A stretch of 64,000 nt of DNA from Aestuariibaculum sp. M13 (GTDB lineage Bacteria > Bacteroidota > Bacteroidia > Flavobacteriales > Flavobacteriaceae): positions 868,001-932,000 of the forward strand of contig NZ_JANIAC010000002.1 in assembly GCF_024723255.1 (NCBI RefSeq). Reading direction: 5' to 3'. The translations under genes and the position numbers were made by a program. This document shows positions 9,328 through 16,233 of the stretch, piece by piece (position 1 is the stretch's first letter; every line of letters starts with the position of its first letter). The notes beneath the pieces are model-generated. The model made no database searches, was not told the origin of the DNA, and saw only the letters and a list, made by a program, of their open reading frames with translations.

Positions 9328-10320
9328 TTATTGGGTTTGCTTTAAATTTATATTTTTTGAGGTTATGAGTTTATTATCCTTATCGACAATAATACACTCC
9401 ACTCCTTTTAGTTGATTCACAAAATCAAGTCCTACATCAACACCCATAACAAAAACCGAAGTCGCCAAGGCATCTGCTAATTCGGCGTTCGCGGTAAAGA
9501 TACTTACACTCAAAATCCCCGTACTCGGATATCCTGTTCTGGGATCTATAATATGGGTATACAACGTGTTATTGAAGCTTACATACTTTTCATAATTTCC
9601 TGAAGTCACCACGGCACTATTATGTACTGGTAACCAGGAAAACACTTTACCTTTATTCAACGGATTAACAATCGCGACCATCCAGTCCTTACCATCCGGT
9701 TGTGTTCCCCAGGCATTCAAATCGCCGGAAGCATTAATAATTCCTGCCGTAACGCCTTTATTCATTAGAAGCGCCTTAGCTTTATCTGCCGCATAACCTT
9801 TACCAATGGCTCCAAAGCCAATTTTCATTCCTTTATTTTTTAAAAACACGGAATGATCAGCCTCGTTCAAAATAATATTTTTATACCCTACTTTAGCTAC
9901 CGATTGTTTTATCGCTTCCGCGGAAGGCATCTCGGTCATGCTCCCATCGAACTTCCAGATTTTATCCATGGATGCATAACTAATATCGAAAGCCCCATTA
10001 GTTAAATCTGAAATTTTAAGAGCACGTTTTATAAGTTGAAACAATTCATCATCAACTTGAACCGGTTGAATTCCGGCGTTTTTAATAATTTCTGAAGTTT
10101 GAGAATTGGCGTCCCATGAAGAAATAAGCTTTTCAATTCTGGAAATCTCATGAACAGCTAAATCTATATAAGTGTCGCCCTCTTGCTGGCTATTCGCTAC
10201 CACCGAGATATCGAAACGACTTCCCATTAACTTTAGTGTTCTTTGATACACATGCTGCGCATAACAGAGTGTATTCATGAAAAACATAAGCATAAAACCG
10301 ATGCCGATTTTACTTTTCAA
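9328..10320 (-). CDS. apbE: FAD:protein FMN transferase (ApbE family)
   Basis: 330 residues with an N-terminal export signal (MKSKIGIGFMLMFFMNTLCY). Typical ApbE blocks are visible: LMGSRFDISVVA near 30, FDISYASMDKIWKF near 125, GFGAIGKGYAADKAKALL near 170, NASGDLNAWG near 195, and the C-terminal ADALATSVFVMG near 285. ApbE enzymes move FMN from FAD onto a Thr/Ser of exported target proteins. No gene in this operon shows an obvious D-G-x-T/S-G-A-T/S flavinylation motif, so the acceptor is unknown. Its start overlaps the thioredoxin gene by 11 bases. Confidence 0.92.
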   Translation of the reverse strand: MKSKIGIGFMLMFFMNTLCYAQHVYQRTLKLMGSRFDISVVANSQQEGDTYIDLAVHEISRIEKLISSWDANSQTSEIIKNAGIQPVQVDDELFQLIKRALKISDLTNGAFDISYASMDKIWKFDGSMTEMPSAEAIKQSVAKVGYKNIILNEADHSVFLKNKGMKIGFGAIGKGYAADKAKALLMNKGVTAGIINASGDLNAWGTQPDGKDWMVAIVNPLNKGKVFSWLPVHNSAVVTSGNYEKYVSFNNTLYTHIIDPRTGYPSTGILSVSIFTANAELADALATSVFVMGVDVGLDFVNQLKGVECIIVDKDNKLITSKNINLKQTQ

Positions 10321-10750
10321 AAGACGCTAATTTATTGTAATACTCAGTTGGAGACATTTTTTCGTAACCTGCATTACCCAAAACTTTTCCTTCTGGGTTT
10401 AACACGACAACAAAAGGGAAATACCCTTGCTGATTGTATTTTTCAGCAAGCATGCCATTTTGTTCCGCTATATCTTCGGGTAATTTATTGGCTTTTTTCC
10501 TTGGAAAATCGGCCTGCATCATGACAAAATGGTCTTTGGCTAATTCCTGAAATTCTGCGGTACTCCAGATTTCCTTATCCAGTTTAATACAAGGTGTACA
10601 CCAATCGGAGCCCTGAAAAACCAATATAATATTGTGATGTGATTGAGATGCTTCTTGTTTGGCCTTATCAAAATTAGTAAACCAATCTTGAGCAAAACCA
10701 CTAAAACCAAATGCTATAAAAAAAACACTTGCTATAAATACTTTTTTCAT
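10310..10750 (-). CDS. exported thioredoxin-like protein
   Basis: 146 residues with signal peptide MKKVFIASVFFIAFGFSGFA. The active site reads GSDWCTPCIKLDKEIW near residue 50, a CxxC motif in a thioredoxin fold of the Thioredoxin_7/DsbD-gamma type. The cis-Pro region is GYFPFVVVL near 112. It is the first gene of the operon and starts 28 bases downstream of a palindromic operator. It probably keeps envelope cysteines reduced, for example those of the DUF4266 lipoprotein. Partner choice is inference. Confidence 0.88.
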   Translation of the reverse strand: MKKVFIASVFFIAFGFSGFAQDWFTNFDKAKQEASQSHHNIILVFQGSDWCTPCIKLDKEIWSTAEFQELAKDHFVMMQADFPRKKANKLPEDIAEQNGMLAEKYNQQGYFPFVVVLNPEGKVLGNAGYEKMSPTEYYNKLASFEK

Positions 10751-10770
10751 TAGTATGTTCTTTGAGAGAA

Positions 10771-10817
10771 GATGAAATTACAGTTTACATCTCTAATAAA
10801 CTGTAACCTAAGTTACA
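10771..10817 (-). promoter_or_regulatory. operator/promoter of the thioredoxin-ApbE operon: two nested palindromes
   Basis: Perfect inverted repeat 10778-10787/10797-10806 (TTACAGTTTA, 9-nt spacer, TAAACTGTAA), and an overlapping perfect dyad 10802-10817 (TGTAAC, CTAA, GTTACA). On the minus strand TAATTTCA (10780-10773) resembles the Bacteroidota -7 element TAnnTTTG, giving a start near 10767. The second dyad would then be centred close to -42, the place used by class II Crp/Fnr-type activators. The regulator is not identified. Confidence 0.55.
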
Positions 10818-10867
10818 ATTATAAACGCTACTAAAAACAATATATTACAGCAAGTGTTAATTTAGAA

Positions 10868-11353
10868 TTATTTTAAAAAACGGCTATGCCAGCTTTCGCT
10901 TGCAGGCACTTCCCAGTTTTCATTAAAATCGGCAATATTTGCCACCAGATTATTGAAAACTATGGTGTTTTTAGACACCGCCTTATCTTTAGCCATCTGT
11001 TTAAAATCGGTAAGCGATTTATAAGCAACATATTCACCTTGCTTATAAGACACGTTCATCTTATCCATTAAATCGACTTTATAATCTTGTTCTAACTCCT
11101 GAATAAAACGAACCGATGCATCTATTGAGCAGCCAGTCGCTTTGTTTAAATTCTGATTTAAACCTATAATGATAAAGCGTTTGTATTTTATAAGATAGCC
11201 GGCATTTAAATCACTGCCATGAGCGGTCCAGTTCTCTAAGAATACATTTAATTTTTCTTCTATTTCTGAAACCTCTTCGTCGGTAAACGAACGATTAGCC
11301 TGATATATCCAAACTCGGGATTCTTCTGGTAATGTATTAAAATCTACTAGCAT
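10868..11353 (-). CDS. conserved hypothetical protein (often labelled 'ABC transporter ATPase' in Flavobacteriaceae)
   Basis: 161 residues, soluble, no signal peptide. Motifs seen: VWIYQANRSFTDEEVSEIEE near 15-34, IIIGLNQNLNKATGCSIDAS near 71-90, then a C-terminal helical part ending ESWHSRFLK. There is no Walker A, no ABC signature and no Walker B, so the ABC label sometimes attached to such proteins has no support here. It is the last gene of the leftward Fe-S/MlaD operon, 45 bases after the HdrB-like gene. Function unknown; the conserved Cys/Ser/Asp segment could be an active site. Confidence 0.75.
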   Translation of the reverse strand: MLVDFNTLPEESRVWIYQANRSFTDEEVSEIEEKLNVFLENWTAHGSDLNAGYLIKYKRFIIIGLNQNLNKATGCSIDASVRFIQELEQDYKVDLMDKMNVSYKQGEYVAYKSLTDFKQMAKDKAVSKNTIVFNNLVANIADFNENWEVPASESWHSRFLK

Positions 11354-11398
11354 TTTTTTCTTTTTAAGACGCTTAGCCTGCGCTCAGCTTACATATTT

Positions 11399-12193
11399 TT
11401 ATTCTCCTTGTGCATTGGCAATTAATTCTGCCACATCTAATACCGATATCTCGGCTTCTTTTTCCTTTATTTTAACACCGTCGGTCATCATAGTATTACA
11501 ATACGGACAACCGGTAGCAATAATATTAGGGTTGGTTTCAAGAGCATCTTCAGTTCTTAAAACGTTAATATCTTTATCGCCTTTTTCAGGTTCTTTAAAC
11601 ATTTGTGCTCCTCCTGCTCCACAACATAATGCCGTTTTACGGTGGCGTTTCATTTCAACCAATTCTACACCTAAAGTTTGTAGCAGAGCTCTTGGCGCTT
11701 CATACACATCATTAGCGCGACCTAGGTAGCAAGGATCGTGAAATGTGATGCGCTTTCCTTTAAAAGTATTTTCGCGTTCAACCTTTAAGCGCCCTGAAGT
11801 AATAAGTTCATTTATAAATTGGGTATGATGCAACACTTCATAAGTTCCACCTAACTGAGGATATTCATTTTTTAAAGTATTATATGAATGCGGACACGCT
11901 GTTACAATGCGCTTAACTTCGTAGGCATTTAAAATTTCGATGTTGGTTACCGCCTGCATTTGGAACAAAAACTCATTTCCGGCCCGCTTAGCAACATCTC
12001 CTGTACAACTTTCCTCGGTTCCTAATACTGCAAAATCAACATTGGCTTTATTAAGAATTTTAACGAATGCTCTGGTTATTTTTTTAGCCCTATCGTCATA
12101 ACTTCCAGCTGAACCTACCCAAAATAAAATTTCAGGTTGTCTACCTTCCGCCATACATTCTGCCATGGTTGGCACCTTAAGTACTTCGCTCAT
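11399..12193 (-). CDS. HdrB-like (Fe-S)-binding protein with CCG domains
   Basis: 264 residues, cytoplasmic. Two cysteine-rich CCG-type repeats are visible: ACPHSYNTLKNEYP near 108 with HDPCYLGR near 152, and CCGAGGAQMF near 190 with GCPYCNTMM near 228. Such domains ligate Fe-S centres in heterodisulfide reductase B, GlpC and LutA. Together with the membrane HdrE/4Fe-4S protein two genes upstream it probably forms an electron-transfer pair linking a cytoplasmic donor to quinone. The donor and acceptor are not known. Confidence 0.88.
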   Translation of the reverse strand: MSEVLKVPTMAECMAEGRQPEILFWVGSAGSYDDRAKKITRAFVKILNKANVDFAVLGTEESCTGDVAKRAGNEFLFQMQAVTNIEILNAYEVKRIVTACPHSYNTLKNEYPQLGGTYEVLHHTQFINELITSGRLKVERENTFKGKRITFHDPCYLGRANDVYEAPRALLQTLGVELVEMKRHRKTALCCGAGGAQMFKEPEKGDKDINVLRTEDALETNPNIIATGCPYCNTMMTDGVKIKEKEAEISVLDVAELIANAQGE

Positions 12194-12223
12194 TAGTTAT
12201 TCCTTTTAATAAAGATTATGTCT

Positions 12224-12598
12224 TTAGTTTTGTTGTTCGTTTATCGTTAAAACAGAATCCTGCATCATATTATCTTCTCGTAATCTTGCAAAATCTCTTT
12301 TTGCTATTCTTATGTAAAGCGCGTGACGAAAAACACCCGTTGGCATTCTGAATTTCTTATCGTTTCTAACGAAGTAAGTTCGCCTAAGCGCCTCGTTGCC
12401 AATTTGTTCCTTTTGAAATTCTGTGCAATAATCACAAAATACCTTCTTCACTCTTATATCCTGAGCCCAATAATTCTGATATTCGACCTCTGTATACACC
12501 TTAATTTGTAAAGAATCCTTCTGATATCCAACCTGTGCAGAAACGTTTTTCAATGAAAACATAAAAATAAACGTTAATATGGCGGTTGAATATTTCAT
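12224..12598 (-). CDS. small exported hypothetical protein between the two Fe-S genes
   Basis: 124 residues from the ATG at 12598. A longer frame starts at 12622 but overlaps the upstream gene by 16 bases and puts eight charged residues before the signal peptide, so MKYSTAILTFIFMFSLKNVS is chosen as the start. The mature part has two close cysteines (FCDYC) and many Arg/Tyr residues, without a family I recognise. It is 8 bases after the HdrE-like gene and 30 bases before the HdrB-like gene, clearly in the operon. The CxxC-like pair may suggest a metal or redox role; not provable here. Confidence 0.7.
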   Translation of the reverse strand: MKYSTAILTFIFMFSLKNVSAQVGYQKDSLQIKVYTEVEYQNYWAQDIRVKKVFCDYCTEFQKEQIGNEALRRTYFVRNDKKFRMPTGVFRHALYIRIAKRDFARLREDNMMQDSVLTINEQQN

Positions 12599-12606
12599 GT
12601 GTTCAT

Positions 12607-13914
12607 CTATTCGTCTTTCCAATTTAAACGGTCCATTTGGCTATATGGCCATGGTGCACCATTATTTTCTATATTGGTCATCATGTTATTTAACTCGGTT
12701 GGTGCAGCACTTTGCTCCATTACTAAATAACGACGCATTTCTAAAATTATTGACAACGGATCGATGCTTACCGGACAGGCTTCAACACAGGCATTACATG
12801 TTGTACACGCCCACAATTCTTCGGTTGAAATATAATCACCTAATAATTGCTTGCCGTCATCTTTAAATTCACCATTATTGGCATCAATATTTTTTCCTAC
12901 TTCCTCTAAACGGTCGCGGGTATCCATCATGATTTTACGAGGCGATAATTTCTTTCCTGTTAAGTTTGCGGGACACTCGCTTGTACATCGACCACACTCG
13001 GTACAGGTATAGGCATTTAATAACTGTACCCAACTTAAATCCTGAACATCACTGGCTCCGAATTTCTCCGGCATCGCCGCTTCAGCTCCTTCTGCAGGTG
13101 CTGCAAACGGATCGACATTCGGATCCATCATCATTTTCACTTCATTGGTAACAGATTCCAAATTATTCAATTGCCCTTTTGGCGCTAACTTACCGTAATA
13201 CGTATTTGGGAACGCCAGAAGAATATGTAAATGCTTTGAAAAGTATAAGTAGTTTAGGAAAACTAAAATCCCTACAATGTGCAGCCACCAAGCACCACGT
13301 TCTATAACATGAAGCGCGCCTTCGGATAATCCGCTAAACCAAGGAGCTATAAACTGACTGATGACATTTCCTGAGTTCATAGCCTGAAAATGCACATCGG
13401 TAGCATTCATAACCAAAAACAAGGTCATTAATACTATTTCGAAGTACAAAATGAAATTACCATCGTTTTTAGGCCAGCTGGTCATTTCGGCTTTCCAGAA
13501 ACGTTTCAGTTTAATAATATTTCTACGAATCCAGAATACCGTTACCGATACCAACACTAATAAAGCTAAAACTTCAAAAGCACCGATTAAAAATCCGTAA
13601 GTGGCTCCGATTCCTGAAAATATACGATGCGTTCCAAATAACCCATCAATGATAATCTCTAAAACTTCAATATTGATGATAATGAAGCCCAAATACACAA
13701 CAATATGCAAAATACCCGCTACCGGCCTGCGTACCATTTTACTTTGCCCCAAGGCAATCATGGCCATGTTTTTAAAACGTTCAGACTTATTATCGCTTAC
13801 GTCGACATCGCGTCCTAATTTTATATTACGTATTAGCTTCTTTACATTTTTAGCAAAATAGCCAATACCCGCAGCTAAAATGATAGCAAAAAGTACATTT
13901 GGCAAGTATTCCAT
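12607..13914 (-). CDS. membrane-bound 4Fe-4S protein (HdrE/NarI-like N-terminus, dicluster ferredoxin C-terminus)
   Basis: 435 residues. At least five hydrophobic helices occupy the first half (starting YLPNVLFAIILAAGIGYFA; others near 65-85, 100-125, 150-170, 205-235), with histidines that could hold haem b. The C-terminal half carries two ferredoxin motifs: CTECGRCTSECP near 303 and CTTCNACVEACP near 370. It is a quinone-facing electron-transfer subunit whose soluble part would pair with the HdrB-like protein. It starts 6 bases after the MlaD gene. The operon order amidase-MlaD-HdrE-like-hypothetical-HdrB-like looks like a flavobacterial arrangement. Confidence 0.88.
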   Translation of the reverse strand: MEYLPNVLFAIILAAGIGYFAKNVKKLIRNIKLGRDVDVSDNKSERFKNMAMIALGQSKMVRRPVAGILHIVVYLGFIIINIEVLEIIIDGLFGTHRIFSGIGATYGFLIGAFEVLALLVLVSVTVFWIRRNIIKLKRFWKAEMTSWPKNDGNFILYFEIVLMTLFLVMNATDVHFQAMNSGNVISQFIAPWFSGLSEGALHVIERGAWWLHIVGILVFLNYLYFSKHLHILLAFPNTYYGKLAPKGQLNNLESVTNEVKMMMDPNVDPFAAPAEGAEAAMPEKFGASDVQDLSWVQLLNAYTCTECGRCTSECPANLTGKKLSPRKIMMDTRDRLEEVGKNIDANNGEFKDDGKQLLGDYISTEELWACTTCNACVEACPVSIDPLSIILEMRRYLVMEQSAAPTELNNMMTNIENNGAPWPYSQMDRLNWKDE

Positions 13915-13920
13915 TGGTAA

Positions 13921-14853
13921 TTAGTTAGTTTCTTCGTTGGTATACGGAATTTCCTTTTTCGATAAAATTCTGAAATAACGTTTTGGGTGTAGTTTAATAT
14001 CTCTAAGCAACTCTTCCATTTCTTTGGTTGCTCCTTCTATGTTATTGTATAAACCTTCGTCTTTCAGCAATTTTCCAAGCGTTCCTTCCCCCTGATCTAC
14101 AGAAGCCAATACACTTTGAAGACTCTCTAAAGTTTTATTTAACGACGCTATGGTTGCTCCCATATCGGCCTCTTTCAAATCGGCCATCATCACAGATAAA
14201 TCTTCACTAGACGATTTAAAATTACTTAAGGTAGCTTCGATGGTTTGTTTATTATCTACTAAATACCCATTAATATGTAATGAGGTTGCTTCGAAAGCTT
14301 TTAAAGTTTCATTCAGCTGTGCAACGGTATGTCTTAAACCTTGTTCAGACTGGTCGTTAACCACCTTATTCAAACTAACAATTAAAGAATCGGCAGATTC
14401 CAATGCAGAATTCAAATCCATACTCAAACCAGAAAAGTTTTTCGACAAACTGGTTACCAGTCCCATTTCAACTTCAGATTTTAATTTATCACCTGGTTTT
14501 GCCTGCTCGCCTTCTTCGCTAACTAAAATAGCTAATCCGTTACCGCCCATTAAGCCAGTTTCATACATTCGAATGGTTGAATTCTTTGAAAATCTTAAAT
14601 TCGGGTTAACAGTAAAAGCTATATGGGTTTTTCCAGTTTCGTAATCGTAAGAGATATCCTGAACTTTCCCAACAGTATTTCCTTTCACCGTTACTATTGA
14701 AGATTTGGTTAATGCGTTATAATCGAAATCTGTATAGTAAAGATCTTCTGCTTCCAGTAAATTTCGTCCTTTTAAGTAGTTGTAACCAAAAACAAAAAGA
14801 ACAATTCCCAATACTACTAATAAGCCTGTTTTAACTTCTCTTGATATTTTCAA
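13921..14853 (-). CDS. MlaD family (MCE domain) lipid-transport protein
   Basis: 310 residues. One N-terminal membrane helix (LLVVLGIVLFVFGYNYL near 11-27) is followed by an MCE domain (about 35-115, YYTDFDYNALTKSSIVTVKG) and a long helical tail with heptad-like Leu/Ser patterns (about 120-300), the usual single-MCE architecture anchored in the inner membrane. MCE proteins form hexameric rings or tubes carrying phospholipids between membranes. The permease and ATPase partners (MlaE/MlaF) are not in the window. It lies 50 bases downstream of the amidase gene. Confidence 0.9.
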   Translation of the reverse strand: MKISREVKTGLLVVLGIVLFVFGYNYLKGRNLLEAEDLYYTDFDYNALTKSSIVTVKGNTVGKVQDISYDYETGKTHIAFTVNPNLRFSKNSTIRMYETGLMGGNGLAILVSEEGEQAKPGDKLKSEVEMGLVTSLSKNFSGLSMDLNSALESADSLIVSLNKVVNDQSEQGLRHTVAQLNETLKAFEATSLHINGYLVDNKQTIEATLSNFKSSSEDLSVMMADLKEADMGATIASLNKTLESLQSVLASVDQGEGTLGKLLKDEGLYNNIEGATKEMEELLRDIKLHPKRYFRILSKKEIPYTNEETN

Positions 14854-14903
14854 AGTATATGATTTAGTTGCACAAATTTAAAATAAATTTAAAAAGAACG
14901 CTT

Positions 14904-16034
14904 TTAATTAGCAGTTGTTTTTAACGCCTCGGCAAGGCTTATTTTTTTACCATCTTTAAAAGCAACAATAAAACTGGACTTATACCCCTTTTGCTTTGCT
15001 ACTTCTTCTTTTTGCTTTATTTGATTATAATCAGACGTGCTGGCATAAAAATATTTGTACAGACTCCCTTCCTTAACTCTTGAAATTTCATCGAGACCTT
15101 TAAAGTTATAAGGTTTTGGTTCTAATGCTTTAGAACTTGCTGCGATTTGTATTTTAAATGTGATATCGTCATGAATATCCTCTGCCACAACCTGAGTTGG
15201 GGTTTCCTCCTCTTCATTAGTTGCTGATTCTTCAATAAAGGCATATTCACCGATATTACCGTCAAGAATATGCTTGTATTCTAAAATAGCATCGGCAACT
15301 GCTGTAGACATTTCACGCTGACCTTTGGAAGAATTTAAATACCCTCCTTCTTCCTTATAGGTTAAAAACCCTGTTTCAATAAGCACACTTGGCATTACCG
15401 TTTGATGCAAAACAATAAATCCTGCTTGCTTTACTCCTCGGTTATTTCTTTTTAATCTATTTGTGAATTTCTTCTGAATTAAACTCGCCAGCTGAATACT
15501 CTGATCTAAATATTCCTCCTGACTAAACAAAATACTCATAACAGATTCCGGTGAATTAGGATCGAAACCAGCATATTTCTTCTCATAATCACTCTCTAAG
15601 AAGATTACCGAGTTCTCCTTTTTAGCAACTTCAAAATTGGTTTGATTTCTATGGGTTCCTAAAACAAATGTTTCTGTTCCGTGCGCCGACGAGTGGTGCG
15701 CATTACAATGCACCGACACAAACAAATCTGCATTGGCTTTATTGGCTATTTGTCCTCGAACAAACAAATCTACAAACACATCAGACTTACGTGTATACAC
15801 CACTTTAATGTCCGGATTTTTTTCAATCATCTTCCCGACTTCCAGAACAATTTTTAATGCAATATCCTTTTCCTTGTATCCATTACCCATATTACCAGGA
15901 TCGTGACCACCATGTCCTGCATCTAATACCACAACAAACTTCCCCCGTTCAGCATCCTTATCAGATGTTGTAAAAGCGGAAAATGTTAATACTAATATAA
16001 AAGATACGAAAAGTAATAGGCTGTTCGTTTTCAT
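14904..16034 (-). CDS. N-acetylmuramoyl-L-alanine amidase (Amidase_3) with C-terminal SPOR-like region
   Basis: 376 residues from the ATG at 16034; an ATG 12 bases upstream (16046) is possible but lies too close to the likely promoter. The signal peptide starts MKTNSLLLFVSFILVLTFSA. The Amidase_3 zinc ligands are seen in VVLDAGHGGHDPGN near 35, the catalytic/zinc Glu in the ALKIVLEVGK region near 60, VSVHCNAHHSS near 106, and VLIETGFLT near 217. The last 80 residues (KIQIAASSKALEPKPYNFKG) look like a SPOR-type peptidoglycan-binding repeat. It cleaves stem peptides from glycan during division. It is the first gene of the leftward operon and divergent from lptD. Confidence 0.92.
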   Translation of the reverse strand: MKTNSLLLFVSFILVLTFSAFTTSDKDAERGKFVVVLDAGHGGHDPGNMGNGYKEKDIALKIVLEVGKMIEKNPDIKVVYTRKSDVFVDLFVRGQIANKANADLFVSVHCNAHHSSAHGTETFVLGTHRNQTNFEVAKKENSVIFLESDYEKKYAGFDPNSPESVMSILFSQEEYLDQSIQLASLIQKKFTNRLKRNNRGVKQAGFIVLHQTVMPSVLIETGFLTYKEEGGYLNSSKGQREMSTAVADAILEYKHILDGNIGEYAFIEESATNEEEETPTQVVAEDIHDDITFKIQIAASSKALEPKPYNFKGLDEISRVKEGSLYKYFYASTSDYNQIKQKEEVAKQKGYKSSFIVAFKDGKKISLAEALKTTAN

Positions 16035-16053
16035 TTGGTAAATCATATTATTT

Positions 16054-16061
16054 TAAAATTA
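16054..16061 (-). promoter_or_regulatory. candidate -7 element for the amidase-MlaD operon
   Basis: TAATTTTA on the minus strand matches TAnnTTTG at seven of eight positions. It would place the RNA start about 15 bases before the ATG at 16034, supporting that start over 16046. No clear -33 TTG is seen. Confidence 0.35.
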
Positions 16062-16225
16062 TAAGATATGGCACAATTATGGCTGCAACTATAGCTTTAG
16101 ACATAAAAATAAGACTATTTTAAAATTTAACGGTAAAAAAACACCCTTTATTACTCTAATAAATTACGTGTTCGCTTAATTTTAAAATTTAATTAATTTA
16201 TAAATCAATCACAGAAAAATATATG

Positions 16226-16233
16226 TAATTTTG
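16226..16233 (+). promoter_or_regulatory. candidate -7 element upstream of or overlapping the lptD start
   Basis: TAATTTTG is a perfect match to the Bacteroidota TAnnTTTG element. If used, RNA would begin near 16239, after the first TTG of the lptD frame (16231), and would favour the TTG at 16282 as start. No good -33 TTG is visible. Confidence 0.35.

Noticed and set aside
11371-11388. Imperfect GC-rich hairpin between the HdrB-like gene and the 161-residue protein gene
   Set aside because: 7-bp stem with one mismatch and no T-run; both neighbours are on one strand with a short gap, so no terminator was called.
12599-12622. Upstream start of the small exported protein
   Set aside because: It overlaps the neighbouring gene and places charged residues before the signal peptide.
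14150-14644. Plus-strand open frame of 164 codons
   Set aside because: It is antisense to the MlaD gene, has no recognisable motif, and the MlaD frame is clearly real.
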